64,000 nucleotides of DNA from Pristionchus mayeri (lineage: Eukaryota; Nematoda; Chromadorea; Rhabditida; Neodiplogasteridae), in the NCBI GenBank assembly GCA_036245805.1, contig BTRK01000006.1, positions 35,654,901 through 35,718,900 on the forward strand, given 5' to 3'. Both the position numbers and the translations under genes were made by a program. The notes under the pieces are model-generated. The model had not been told where the DNA came from and made no database searches. It was given only the letters and a program-made list of their open reading frames with translations. The first letter of the stretch is position 1; every line of letters begins with the position of its first letter. This document shows positions 25,943-38,181 of the stretch, in pieces.

Positions 25943-27830
25943 TATACCAGTCCATTTTTCGGGACCATTACATTTTACGGACAAATATATTTTTCCGCGG
26001 ACCATTTTATCTTCTTGAGAGACGGCTTTTTTACATTAGCCAAATAATTTACGGTTTTTTACTAATTCCGTCCTGCGCTTTTTCTCTCGTTCCTAGTGGA
26101 ACGTGTCCGCAGGGTCGTCGATACGATCGAGTCTTCCGCAGCTTTCGATGATATCCCGTTGAGCAACTCGAGAACACTTTTCGAAATATAGCTCGAGTTC
26201 GAGTTGAGATCGACAAACGGTTAAAATTATCTTATCAGGTGCCTAAGGGACATTTTCTGAGCAATTTTTGAATTAAAAAGCGAAAGTTCGGGAATCCACG
26301 TTGTGGTCCCTGCTCATAATCTACAGTTACGTTCAAAGGCATCCCAATATTCAATAAATAAGCCCAGTTCCCATCCACGCTCGCCTGCGAGGCCATCGGG
26401 TGTATAATAGTGCAAACAACACAATTTGAAATTTCAAAGTAACATGCGCTAATTCATTCTAACCGATGATGTGACCATTTGTAAGTGGAGTACTCCCAGA
26501 ACACAATTAGCATGTATTGCGAAGTATCGACGATGACATGGATTAGAAGATTCGACGACGGCAATGATATAATAGATGTACCTGTCAATGGTAGAAAAGT
26601 GAATGTCGCTTGCTTTTTGTATTGACCTAATCGTTGCTACATGTAGAGACCGCAAGCGTTCTGCCAAAATAGTCACATGATTCCCTTTTTGTGCCTAGTG
26701 TGTCCCTATGGGCATGAATAAGATCATGCTTTTTGAATTTGGGCGATACCTCAACTTTGATGCGAATTATTTTCTGAAAACCTAACGCTCGTACTGCACA
26801 AAATCGGGATAGGGGGAATGCGACAAACAGCAAGATGTTGTAGTACTCGTTAAAGGCCGTGAGCAACTGATCGCTTGGTGTATTGGTAGAGCGCTTACTC
26901 TTGTGCCCGATTGCCGAACGTTCGAAACTCAGCGGGTGTAATGGTGTTGCAGTTTTTTCTAATTTTTACTTTTAATATTTAACAATGAGCTACGCTTGAA
27001 ATTTAATATTTATTTGTATTTTTCTCTGCTCAATCTTAATGAATAGGGTTATATTACAAACTGCGAATGGAGCAGCTGTGCAAGTACACTAGAACACTGT
27101 TAAACCCCTATCCACGTACTTAATTGGCGTATGCTGACATAATTAGAGTTGTCCGAACAAGCTGCTCCAGAGGCCATTTGTTAAGCAACCAAATAGCTAC
27201 CGAAATCAGTTTAGATCACCGAATTTGGTTCAGAATTCGAGGCGTAGTCCCTCGATCCATGTTTTGAGGGGTTTCCTATCCCCTCGGTGGGCGGAGCTTG
27301 CGGTCTCTAGCTACATTTCCATGATAAATCACACCGTCAACGAAACCCCCCTCAAGCTTTTTCAACTTGGTTTTATCTACGAATATTTTTCACATATTTT
27401 ATCATTGATCTGAATCGAATTCCGCCAACGCTCATATTAATTGTTTTACTCCTTGCGGACAGTTCATTGTGTTCACCTTATTTACTCTTCGGGAAGGGGG
27501 GGGGGGCGTGCGCGCACGTACTCCCCGGTCGAAAGACGTGTACATACGTTTTTCAAAATTATGATATTGATTGGTTGTGTATGCAACTTCTTCTAATGGA
27601 AATGTTGATCGAAAGTTAATCGGTGGTATTATAAACACTTTATCACGTGTATGCATCGTATTATCGCAAATATTGTTCTCTCCAAAAAAATACCCCAGTG
27701 AGATTGATATTAATAGAATAGAATAGAATTAGCGATTACAAAAATAGACGTAAGATACTTTTAGTATTGTAACAAGACAGTACAAATTGCTGTTTCTGGA
27801 TATACTTCAATTTATATGGCGCAACATGAT
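25943..27830. other. No gene recognised
   Basis: Open frames here are short and lack convincing splice context. The region contains a run of eleven G at 27496-27506 and a tRNA-like B-box word (GTTCGAAAC near 26928) without a foldable cloverleaf. A TAGAATAGAATAGAAT microrepeat lies near 27712-27730. Confidence 0.5.
27496..27506 (+). repeat. Poly-G tract (11 G)
   Basis: Eleven consecutive G, followed by a short CGTGCGCGCACG palindrome. One of four G runs of ten or more in the window. Confidence 0.95.
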
Positions 27831-30181
27831 TCACCAACATTCACCCGAGAAAGTAATGCCAGTGTGTCCTTCCATTGTGAAATATTCTTCTCCGAGTTTG
27901 TTGTAGTGGTATTTCATTTCTTTGGGAATACGGTCCCGGTTAATACTGTTGGAAGTCACTTTGCCGTCCAAGGTTACTTGTATTTTGAATTGCTGATCCT
28001 GAAATAAGTTTTACTGCATATATTTTTTTGCTAATTTCTCTCGATCTCCGTAATTTCCCCTCCTTAGTATCCCCTCCCCTATATGAGCAGCTATAACCAA
28101 AGAATGCAAATTATATCTCCCTTGTCCCATCTCTCTAAGTTCCCATTCCACAAGGTGTAACATTACCTGCGAGAGGATCGGGATCGTTTCACGGTCATAC
28201 ACTATCTTCTCTCCCTTGGATGTCCATACAGTTCCCGCGATTTTTCCTGAAGTTCAAATCTCGTCAGCAGTTCTAACTGGTAGACTTTGTAAAAACTCGT
28301 ATTTAGTACTGTTATCGTGAAAATATTGTAGCGGACCTTTGGTGGTGGTGGTTGCCGTAGTCGTGGTTCCAGTGGTAGTCGTCGTGCCTGAACAACGAGG
28401 TAGGCGTTTGAGAAGAAACGATTTGCCGCTATGAGTGTGGTAATAAAGGAGAGAAGCTTACTGGTGGAGGTGGTGAAAGTAGCCTGCTCCGTAGTGGAAT
28501 CGATGGCAGATTCCGTTATTCCACCTGTCGGAGGATCTGAAAAAAACATTCAGCTACTTCAGCTAATCTTTAGTCTTACTACTCACATGTGCCACATGCC
28601 TCTACTATGTTTCTAACCACTACAATTCATTTTATCTCAGTGGAATTAACCAAATATTCAGCTTACTCGTTTCTCTTTGAGTAATACATGCTGCTCCGTT
28701 TGTGAGACCGTAATTTAAACTATTATTATACTTGTGCTGGATTTAAAGGAGGAGTAAATGCAAACGCGCGCCCGGTTGGAATATGTTTCACCTAGGGACA
28801 CACTCTCTTCAAGTCGCGTGCTATCTCTCCCCCTTCCCTGAGCTTTCCCTGATCTGGCTCCCAGTCAACTAGCTATAACTCTGTTCGGAATGGATATATC
28901 AATGTGAAAATTTCGGAGCTTCTTGTCGTTGTGGAGCTCTAGGAAGTGCATATGATAGCTTCAAGAAGTGAATTTTGAGTGTACTCCTACTTTAATGAGT
29001 GTCTTCTACTAGATTATTACCCCTATCTTCCGCAGGAACAAAGGGAGAAATATCTGTTGCGAACCATGGAAGGGGATAAGAGTTGTGACTCACCTGCGAG
29101 CGTCGTAGTGATGGCATCCGATGAGAGAATAGTAGTTGAAGATTCGCTCAATTCTGAAATCCTGAATATTGCTAATGCTATCTTCACTCCTCACCATCTG
29201 CGGGTCTTGTCAGGGTCGAAGAAGACTGGTCGAAATCCGTGGAAGGAATGGGGATCGACGAAGTGCTGCCTAAAGATGATGATCATGACCCGCAGTCCCC
29301 TTTACACTGACCAGTAGTGACTTCCTCGGTTCCCTTGGTGCTTGACGGAGTCGACTCCTCGTCAACGCTAGCGGAAGTCGTAGTGATCGTCGTTGAAGAA
29401 GACGTTCCGCTAGTAGTTCGGGCACTCGTGGTCGGGGGAATTTCAGTGGGTGTCAAAGTATGCACAGCTGTAGATGAGGCAGACGAGGTAGTTCTTGCTG
29501 TCGTTGATCCAGTTGTGGTGGGGGAAGGAGTCGGAGGGGCTGGCGTTTTTCCGTCGCTCGACGACATGGGAACCGTGGTAGTAGTGCTTGTGGTCGCCCT
29601 TGCAGTGGAGACCGTCTTCTCATCCTTCGACGACAAAGTTCCTGGGGCCGGAGTAGGGGGCGAAGATGATCCTTGTGTCGTGAATTTCTCTGAACCAAAC
29701 AAAAGAGTTCGACGTGTGTACTTTGTTATTGAGCTCAGTATCTCATCTCATCTCACGGTTACTCTAGTGGTATTGTGCGCTTTGATGGTTGTAATATTGC
29801 AGAGATTACCAACCCGTGCTCGAGGCCGTTGACGACACAGTCGTCGTGGTCTTCTGAATTCCCTCCGTCGTCTCCTGGAGAGGTCCCTTCGCCGTCGAGA
29901 AATCATCTGCAGTTCCAACACGTTTTTAGTTCCTACCTATCATTCTCTGGTTGACAGAAATGAGCATTCGTACCTGCCAGAGTTGTCGTGGTGTCCGATG
30001 TTTGGACGATCACAGATTCTGCAGTCGGTGTGTGTATCGTTGTCGTTTCCGTTGTAGTAGTGGAGGGAGACGAGTCTATCGGATCTGGAATAGATAGCTC
30101 GATTTGGTTAACCTCGCTCACCCTGAGTCTCCTTCGTCGCATCTTCGACTCCAGGAGTAGAAGTAAGAATCACAGGGGACG
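27831..30181 (-). CDS. Mucin-like secreted protein with a C-terminal globular domain
   Basis: Eleven minus-strand exons join in one frame: 30181-30122, 30084-29974, 29906-29814, 29689-29312, a segment near 29260-29200, 29153-29094, 28536-28462, 28387-28337, 28246-28167 and 27998-27831, with an N-terminal exon still missing. Every exon in the repetitive part is phase-1 symmetric. The long exon 29689-29312 is Thr/Ser-rich (for example TTTGSTTARTTSSASS); a later exon is almost pure threonine. The last two exons are different: they encode a compact, non-repetitive domain of about 80 residues starting GKIAGTVWTSKGEKIVYDRE and ending FSGECW before TGA. An ATG at about 30224 with MNILLFIAVQISSY after it resembles a signal peptide, but its frame does not join exon 30181. 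The expected role is an extracellular glycosylated protein. The C-terminal domain was not recognised. Confidence 0.65.
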
Positions 30182-30385
30182 CTGATATGATGAAATTTGG
30201 ACGGCAATGAACAACAGAATATTCATGTTTTCTTGCTATTTTTCAAGTATTCTTAGGTAGGAGGAGGAGTGAGAGTATGTGATATTATCACAGATATTCT
30301 GAGAGAACGCAGGTGCATGAGAACAACAAAATCAAACAGCTCTAATCTTATCGAAACAATAACAGTTGATGTATCCCTGGTCGTA

Positions 30386-31483
30386 GACTTTTATAATTGA
30401 GTGGTGAAGCCGTGAAATCGAAACTACCTAAAAGCGGGCTCTCGGCATTTCAAAAGTTCAAAAAATCATAACATACTTCAAAGTTGAGCTAGAAGTCGAT
30501 CAAAAAAGCAAACTGACCGCCTCGACGAGTTCTTCAATTCACCTGTCAGTGACTTTTTTGAAAACTCAATTTAACATATAGATAAGTTGGAAAACGCGAA
30601 TTGTGGGCACAAAAAAGTTGTTACCCTGAAAAAATTTTCCACGATTTCCCAATTTTTTATTTCAAAAACAGATTCTACGTGCAATTCTACACCAGGGTTT
30701 TTGATTTCAGATCCTGTCAACTTTTTCCCGGGAAGTTTCAACGCTGGAAACACCGAAAACCTGATGTTTTTCGAAAATTCGAAAAGTTCAATGATTTGCC
30801 ATTTTCATACTGATGGTTCAGAAGTGGTTCTATTGGCTGTAAGTAACATTACTGGGTCTGGGCAAGTAGCTGTGAGCGAATTAAGCGCTCTTTTTGATGA
30901 AAAAATCATCGCATTTTTTCAGTTATTTTCGGAGCTCAGAAAATCCTGATTTTTTCTGAATAAAATATTTTCTCTGGAAATGACTTCAATCTTCTAAAAA
31001 TATTACAATAGTCAATCCTAAGCAAATTGGTGCCCATTGGAGCGCTGACAAAGCCTGTGTATGAAAATGGCAAATCATTGAACTTTTCGAATTTTCGAAA
31101 AACAGCAGGTTTTCGGTGTTTCCAACGTTGAAACTTCCCGGGAAAAAGTTGAAAAGATCTGAAATCAAAAACCTTGGTGTAGAATTGCACGTAGAATCTG
31201 TTTTTGAAATAAAAAATTGGGAAATCGTGGAAAACTTTTCAGGGTAACAACTTTTTGGAGCCCACAATTCGCGTTTTCCAACTTATCTATTTGTCAAATT
31301 GAGTTTTCAAAAAAGTCAATGACAGGCGAATTGAAGAACTCGTCGAGGCGGTCAGTTTGCTTTTTTGAACGACTTTCCAGCTCAACTTTGAAGTATGTTA
31401 CGATTTTTTGAACTTTTGAAATGCCGAGAGCCGGCGTTTAGGTAGTTTCGAATTTACGGCTTCACCACTTAATCATAAAAGTC
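30386..31483. mobile_element. Foldback element (family G)
   Basis: Arms from 30386 (GACTTTTATAATTGAGTGG) and up to 31483 (inverse) pair around about 30935. The element shares GCCTCGACGAG and the GCCGGCTCTCG-type word with the copy at 20928-22250. Frames such as 30587-30949 (+) and 31267-30986 (-) are mirror images of each other and are not genes. A third, truncated copy of one arm ends at 34703, where the large palindrome begins. Confidence 0.8.
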
Positions 31484-31712
31484 ATAAATAAGCAACAATT
31501 TTGCGAAATTTTGCAACGAAATTTGGTGTGAATTCTGATCTGTCAGATACAAGAGATCGAAGTCCAAATAATATCCATATATATTTTGGAAGAGCATAGT
31601 GTGCTCGTTAACACCAGCACAAAAGATCGATCATTCAAGCTGCGCAAGAAATGAAAACTTGATAGAAATATCAAATTCAGCATTCCAAGAACCCTTTCAA
31701 TGACCTGATCGT

Positions 31713-32042
31713 TTGAAACTTCTTGGCCTGCGCCCGCTTACTGAGAGGAGAGTCATAGGTGATATTTGTATGACTCATATGATTATGACTGGATCCACTA
31801 TTATTCCCCGTTCGTCATTCTATGTATACAAACCTCAACGAGACCAGCGAGATCGAACATCAACATTTGGTATCAATATCGAACTGACCACTAGCACTTC
31901 TAGATTTCATTCCTTTCCTGTTAGAACATCCAGATGGTATTCCCAACTCCCTGAAGAAATTCGAACCGCCCCCAACATACGAGTATTCAAGCGCCGATTA
32001 CTGAACCACCCCTTAATCGCCATACTTTCTCGCACTCAATAA
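31713..32042 (+). pseudogene. C-terminal fragment of a non-LTR retrotransposon ORF2 (left arm)
   Basis: The 109-residue frame has the pattern LGLRPLTERRVIGD followed by SFPVRTSRWYSQLPEEIR and FKRRLL, which is the usual end of the reverse transcriptase protein of CR1/RTE/Jockey-like non-LTR elements (leucine-rich RR block, then a W-x-x-LP-E-E-I motif). Upstream polymerase and endonuclease parts are missing. After the stop a short 3' tail ends in TAATTATTAT-type sequence, typical of elements without a long poly-A. It is a 5'-truncated insertion that was then duplicated by the palindrome. Confidence 0.75.
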
Positions 32043-32668
32043 TTACTGAGAGTCAATTCCCATTTCCTTGCTATTTGATCACTCATGTACCTTACTGTTT
32101 CGTCGCGCCTCGGGCGTAGATAAATTATTATTAATTATTATTTGAATAGCCATATCTAGTAAACGCAATTATGAATAATTCCGGTACTTCATTTTTTAAG
32201 AAGAACATAATAAGATAATTATAATTTCGATCGATATTGATCCCTGCGTCTCCTTACCCAAAAACGTGAAGACAAAATCGTATTTAGCTAAAAGGTGTTC
32301 ACTATAAATTCTCAAAAAGGGACACGTCTAAAGAAGGGATTTTAGCACTGACTTATAGTAAGTGATCACAAGTGATGTATTAACATAGCTGTGTACTCTT
32401 GTACTTCAGGTATGGCCATATCTCTATTCTCCATAAAATTATGATAGAATGAAAAGTCATCTTGATTAACTCATATCGCAAGATTTGAACAATAAGGAAG
32501 CATTCCTAAATGAAATGAGAGGTCTGGTCTAAGGTGCGCTAGAATGAACAGTGATACCCTCATAGTATAAGAAAAACCAGGTAAGTCTGAAATGAATTCG
32601 AATGCCAACGCAGACATAAATATTAAAATGATAAAAACGATCAAGACTCGCAACAACCTAATATGTTC

Positions 32669-33242
32669 GCTGGCAAAAAAAGCACTCTAACCGAAATATC
32701 TAAAATTGTCCAATCGATAATTGCATGAAAATTTAGATTTGGAATCTACTCATCGAGAGGATTCGAACTGTGTGCATCAAAAAACTCTCTTCGCAATTTT
32801 ATGAAAATTGACTTTTTTGTGAATATAATTTTTTTTAAAAATATTTTTGAAAAATAAACAAGACAGGCGTGTTCGCCTGTAAAAACTGCACTAGAAACTA
32901 TTTTCCTCTAATTTTAGCGGCACCAGTATCAGAAAAATTATGCAACTCCTGATTTCGACGTGACGTCATCTGGAGCCAACGGAAGCTTCATGTGCAAAAT
33001 GACACAGACCATCTTCATCAGCACCCTCGAGAACCCCGAAATTCAGTGTTTCCCAAATTTGACATTTTTGGTTGTGCCAAGCACCCCCGGATTTGCTCGA
33101 TTCTTAGACAAACGGCCTCATATACGCTGTTAAAGTTAGGGTCGCAGGTAGGGTACTCGACGTAGTGACCTTAAGAATGATCTCTGAACAAAATGACTTT
33201 GGGTGGTGTTAGGGCATACCTAGGGGTGAATAAAAATGATAG
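32669..33242. other. Spacer of palindrome B, homologous to part of palindrome C
   Basis: 32791-33115 matches 40349-40661 (same words TTCGCAATTTTATGAAAATT, GGCGTGTTCGCCTG, GACGTGACGTCA, TCGAGAACCCCG). It then runs without interruption into the sequence found at 41355-41460 (ATACGCTGTTAAAGTTAGGG). The 692-bp foldback element that separates these two parts in palindrome C is absent here, giving a natural empty site. Confidence 0.85.
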
Positions 33243-33868
33243 GAACATATTAGGTTGTTGCGAGTCTTGATCGTTTTTATCATTTTAATATTTATGTCTG
33301 CGTTGGCATTCGAATTCATTTCAGACTTACCTGGTTTTTCTTATACTATGAGGGTATCACTGTTCATTCTAGCGCACCTTAGACCAGACCTCTCATTTCA
33401 TTTAGGAATGCTTCCTTATTGTTCAAATCTTGCGATATGAGTTAATCAAGATGACTTTTCATTCTATCATAATTTTATGGAGAATAGAGATATGGCCATA
33501 CCTGAAGTACAAGAGTACACAGCTATGTTAATACATCACTTGTGATCACTTACTATAAGTCAGTGCTAAAATCCCTTCTTTAGACGTGTCCCTTTTTGAG
33601 AATTTATAGTGAACACCTTTTTAGCTAAATACGATTTTGTCTTCACGTTTTTGGGTAAGGAGACGCAGGGATCAATATCGATCGAAATTATAATTATCTT
33701 ATTATGTTCTTCTTAAAAATGAAGTACCGGAATTATTCATAATTGCGTTTACTAGATATGGCTATTCAAATAATAATTAATAATAATTTATCTACGCCCG
33801 AGGCGCGACGAAACAGTAAGGTACATGAGTGATCAAATAGCAAGGAAATGGGAATTGACTCTCAGTAA

Positions 33869-34198
33869 TTATTGAGTGCGAGAAAGTATGGCGATTAAGG
33901 GGTGGTTCAGTAATCGGCGCTTGAATACTCGTATGTTGGGGGCGGTTCGAATTTCTTCAGGGAGTTGGGAATACCATCTGGATGTTCTAACAGGAAAGGA
34001 ATGAAATCTAGAAGTGCTAGTGGTCAGTTCGATATTGATACCAAATGTTGATGTTCGATCTCGCTGGTCTCGTTGAGGTTTGTATACATAGAATGACGAA
34101 CGGGGAATAATAGTGGATCCAGTCATAATCATATGAGTCATACAAATATCACCTATGACTCTCCTCTCAGTAAGCGGGCGCAGGCCAAGAAGTTTCAA
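33869..34198 (-). pseudogene. Mirror copy of the non-LTR retrotransposon fragment (right arm)
   Basis: Identical translation to the copy at 31713-32042, in the opposite orientation, as expected from palindrome B. The absence of any amino-acid difference argues that the inverted duplication is recent, is maintained by conversion, or is an assembly duplication. Confidence 0.75.
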
Positions 34199-35350
34199 AC
34201 GATCAGGTCATTGAAAGGGTTCTTGGAATGCTGAATTTGATATTTCTATCAAGTTTTCATTTCTTGCGCAGCTTGAATGATCGATCTTTTGTGCTGGTGT
34301 TAACGAGCACACTATGCTCTTCCAAAATATATATGGATATTATTTGGACTTCGATCTCTTGTATCTGACAGATCAGAATTCACACCAAATTTCGTTGCAA
34401 AATTTCGCAAAATTGTTGCTTATTTATGACTTTTATGATTAAGTGGTGAAGCCGTAAATTCGAAACTACCTAAACGCCGGCTCTCGGCATTTCAAAAGTT
34501 CAAAAAATCGTAACATACTTCAAAGTTGAGCTGGAAAGTCGTTCAAAAAAGCAAACTGACCGCCTCGACGAGTTCTTCAATTCGCCTGTCATTGACTTTT
34601 TTGAAAACTCAATTTGACAAATAGATAAGTTGGAAAACGCGAATTGTGGGCTCCAAAAAGTTGTTACCCTGAAAAGTTTTCCACGATTTCCCAATTTTTT
34701 ATTAGGTCGACGAGGGTTCTCTCTTTTGGATTTTCGTGGTCAGTTCCCCGTTCTGCCAAATCGAGGAAGTAAAGCAATAAATCGTACCGAGTTGAGAGAG
34801 AAAGAGAGGAAGAACGGAGGGAGATCCCAATATCCGTTCCCCCCTTTCGTCAATTGAGAAAAAGGGAAGAGACCAGCCCATTGTTGGGTGGAAAAAGTGC
34901 TAGGGAGGAGATCGTTTCCCTTCGCGCCTCTTTCGTTTATCGTGGAGGCCATCAATGAGAAGGCCAGAGATTTGATAATAGGTTCAAAATGGCTGATCAC
35001 ACGACACAAAAGAGATTCAGCTCCCATCAAGTAGAATCCAAAGGAAAAAAGAAAAGGGATCATGAAATGCGGATGCAAACCACCTAAACGTTTATAGCTA
35101 AAATGGAACATCTAGTTTTATATTTATTTAATCTCACGATAATTGATAATATTTTGAGATAATATGATAAATTTGACACAAAAATGCCCCTGAATCTACC
35201 CGTAGTATCCTCTCCTTTTCCCATTAATGGACTCTTAATGGCAGGGAAATCCTATCTCTAAATGCACACGAACAATCCCATTCTCATCCCATTTCAGAGG
35301 CAAGATTGGCTACATACTCCCTCCCTTCGTGCAGGCCCTCTTTCAAACTA

Positions 35351-36615
35351 TTAGGTTGGAACAAAAGTTTTGCACGATTTCGGCCATGAAGTTTGAAATT
35401 GCTTAAAAGGCTTCACTTTAATCGGGTCGATCTAACCGGATAGCATATATTTAGGGACTATTTGTAAAATATATCCGCTACTTCGAATCGAATCCTACTC
35501 TGAGGGTTTGCGAAAAAAATCAGGTTTCGTTAAATGTGAAATTTTTGAGCGACATGGACGTTTGTTTACCACGCTCCTATTCGGGCAGAAAAAATCATTG
35601 TATAATCTCACATGGTGGAGTGAAAAGCCCGTTGGCAGTTCTCTCTAAAGCTATGTAGGATCTAGTGGTTGCTTTAATTTAGCAAGGTTTACAGAAAATT
35701 AAATTCCAACATTCGAGAAATAACGTTACTCACAAGATCGATGTTATTGCCCCGACAATCAATTATGCTGGTTTGATCTTAAGTGCTTTTACATAAACAA
35801 CCTTGGGGCTTTATAACATAAAGAAATGCTGGAGCATACCCTTTTCCACTCCTAGAAAATTAACATTTTCTGAAATTTTGAACCATGGTCATCACAGTCA
35901 AAATATTGAAATTCGGTGTACATTGTTCGAGTCGATCTGATCAAAAGGAAGATATCCCCTGACTCGGCCAAGCCAATAAGTGATACAGTAAGAGTTGCTT
36001 GTTTAGTTAACCATATAAAATCTAAGCTTCCTTTTATGCTGGAAACATGCCATTCATGGAAACATCAATTTCGACACTCTAATATCAGTATCTGAGTATG
36101 CAAAATTGCATTTTCTAATAGAAGCATTGTATGTCCACACGAAAATAATTGTGAGCTTACCATGGAAGGCACTTAAAGTTTAAATGTATTTGAGATCGAT
36201 AGACTTTCGTCTACGGGTATGCAGTGAAGGCAACTAATTCAGACCAAGCCCCTTTTGACCCGAGATCAAAACTGACAAAGTTTCTGGAATGCCATTTGTG
36301 GTGATCCCCATTTTCATACTATTTTATGATGCCTGTTCATCTCACTTTCCAAATATACCTTGATATTTGCATTATCATCGATATCCATAGAGAGCAGGCC
36401 CCAAAATTATGTAGTTCAGTTCTCAAATGTTGTAACTTTGACTTTCAAATGTCGCCACAATATCAAATGGTATGGGTAATACTAATGTGTGATAGAAAGA
36501 GTATCCAAGCCCTCAACGAATACATGAAACAATATTAAATAATTTTGAAAATAAAGGACAGAGTATGCCGGAAACGAAAATTTGAAAATCGTGCAAAACT
36601 TTTGTTCCAACCTGA
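35351..36615. mobile_element. Mariner-type element, 1265 bp (left arm)
   Basis: The ends are TTAGGTTGGAACAAAAGTTT TGCACGATTT and its near-perfect inverse (one base differs at the outermost end, CCTGA), flanked by TA. The length of 1265 bp is typical of a complete mariner. No continuous transposase frame was found, and the longest frame (36326-36538) lacks recognisable catalytic motifs, so the copy is decayed. Confidence 0.75.
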
Positions 36616-37474
36616 TAGAAGTGATGATGCACAGACAAATGACATCTAATATTTAACTATCAACAATTCAGAGTTTTGGATAGATCCACGCGCACCCATA
36701 AGTTCAAGAGGAAAGGAAATTTATGTCAAACCAGAAGATGAACCAATGAAAAGGGCAGACGGCTCCATCCTTGAAAAGAGAAGGTGAATAGCGAATGCAC
36801 TGTCAGTTTTACTAGAGATGGGTAAATTACCCTTTCAATGTTAATTGAGTTGTGTTGACCTCTGAACAGGGTTCTCATAAAAAATGGTTTGCAAGGTGCA
36901 TCTGCGTAGTTATCATGGTTCTACGGTCATACTGTAGGAGGCAAGTATTTGTATTGTGTTGACTCTGCTGTCGAGCAGTAGTTTTTACAGTTCAACCATT
37001 TCCCCTTTCCAGATTCTACCTTTCAACAATGTGCCTTAAAATTCATTTTTGAGTATTTTTGATGATTGCCTAGGATGTCACAAATCCCCTGTTCTTTCCT
37101 TGCCCGGAATAATCTCTAGGGAAGGTAAACGTGCCTCTCTTTGTCTGACGGTTTATCGAACTCGTTAATTCAGAAGGAGGAACTGCATCCTAACTGCTCA
37201 CTCTTCCCACCTCCAGGTAGAAATGAATCAATATTGTCTGCGATCTCAGTATCCCGAAGGATTCCTTTTCCTTCTACTGCCAATTTCCTTTTCATCATCT
37301 GTCATTTGATTCTCCTGTATCGATGGCCCCTTCCCCCGCGTCCCTACCAACCAATTCATAGACGGGACTCTTCTTTCCACAGTATCCCATTCCCCTCGGT
37401 GAATCGGCAAACTTGCTACCCTCAATTTCATTTTGGCACTCTCCTCTTTCGGTATAGTACTCACACTCTTCAGA

Positions 37475-38181
37475 ATGGCTTTCTACATTCTCATCACAAT
37501 TCTCCTCTATTCTACTGTCTGGGCGGATGAAAACTCGAAGGCCTGTCCAGTGGGAATGGAATCGATTTCGGGATACCGAGGGGTTCGCATTCGAGGACAT
37601 TTTTATCTTTCTCACCATCTTCTTCAATCTCTCCCGATCTCATTCACCCAATCTCATCTCCGATCTTCATTTTAGAATGGCAAAGGAAAGGGGCATGACT
37701 ATCTGCGGATTGGCGGAAAGCTCGGAAAGGCAATCAATTTCACGTTCGAGGAAACAACGGATCCTGATGCTGGAACGGACAGATGCATTAATCTATGCAA
37801 CGAGTATGAAGAATGCATGGCCAATATGTAAGTTGCAAAATATTAAATATTATAGTGCCAATTCCATCCTTACAGGTACATCTCTCACTGGTATCAATGC
37901 TTTCTCAGTAAGAACTATGTCGAAACTCCTGGAGTGGACAGCAATTATCATTATGTCTGGATCAAGCTCAATAAGAGTAAGTGAGAATGCAAGGGGGTAA
38001 TACACGTGTTTCAGCGAGCTCGGCCTCTAGTGACAAGCATGAATGTGCCACTCGAAGGGAAATAGAAGAGTACGCAGCTCCTTACATCTTTAAACGTGGT
38101 TGGAACAATTTTATTAAAATAAGAATCAATCATCCCAATCAGAGCATACTTCCCTCCCTGATACCAGTCCCGCCCCAGTAA
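37475..38181 (+). CDS. Small secreted cysteine-containing protein, four exons (left arm)
   Basis: Exon 1 starts at 37475 with MAFYILITILLYSTVWADEN, a clear signal peptide with predicted cleavage after VWA. Its donor lies near 37560-37590 (two in-frame GT candidates). Exon 2 is 37676-37827 (acceptor CATTTTAG, donor GTAAGT), exon 3 is 37876-37976 (donor GTAAGT) and exon 4 is 38015-38181, ending in TAA. The phases of exons 2-4 fit. The mature protein of about 150 residues has several Cys, including the pattern DRCINLCNEYEEC, followed by SHWYQCFLSKNYVE. This resembles disulphide-stabilised nematode secreted domains, but no family is named. An identical gene lies in the other arm, and the two copies point towards each other. 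Confidence 0.7.

Larger units (their letters stand above)
23254..26325. repeat. Diverged direct repeats flanking the F1/F2 block
   Basis: About 120 bp at 23254-23375 and about 120 bp at 26203-26325 share the order ATCGACAAACGG, a variable centre and TTGTGGTCCCT, in the same orientation. They may be the ends of an older element into which the F elements inserted. Similarity is partial, so the boundaries are approximate. Confidence 0.4.
31208..34703. repeat. Palindrome B: 1461-bp inverted arms, 574-bp spacer
   Basis: Positions x and 65911-x are complementary from 31208-32668 and 33243-34703. Mirror-image frames at 31713-32042/34198-33869 and 32656-32471/33255-33440 translate identically, so the arms appear near-perfect. 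The left arm begins inside the right half of the family-G foldback element, and the right arm ends at the same internal point, exactly where palindrome C starts. Flanking outer G sequence is present only on the left. Confidence 0.9.

Noticed and set aside
26880..26945. tRNA gene or tRNA-derived SINE
   Set aside because: A-box-like and B-box-like words are present (TGGTGTATTGG, GTTCGAAAC), but the T stem does not pair and no acceptor stem was found.
29317..29832. Plus-strand valine-rich protein of 171 residues
   Set aside because: It is the antisense of the Thr/Ser-rich mucin exon at 29689-29312; ACN and TCN codons read backwards give Val and Gly runs.
30587..31267. Paired genes in opposite orientation
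   Set aside because: The frames are mirror images produced by the arms of one foldback element, with no other coding signal.
35351..36615. Active mariner transposase gene
   Set aside because: Only short, unconnected frames are present, and none shows the catalytic aspartates or HTH motif, although the TIRs are well kept.
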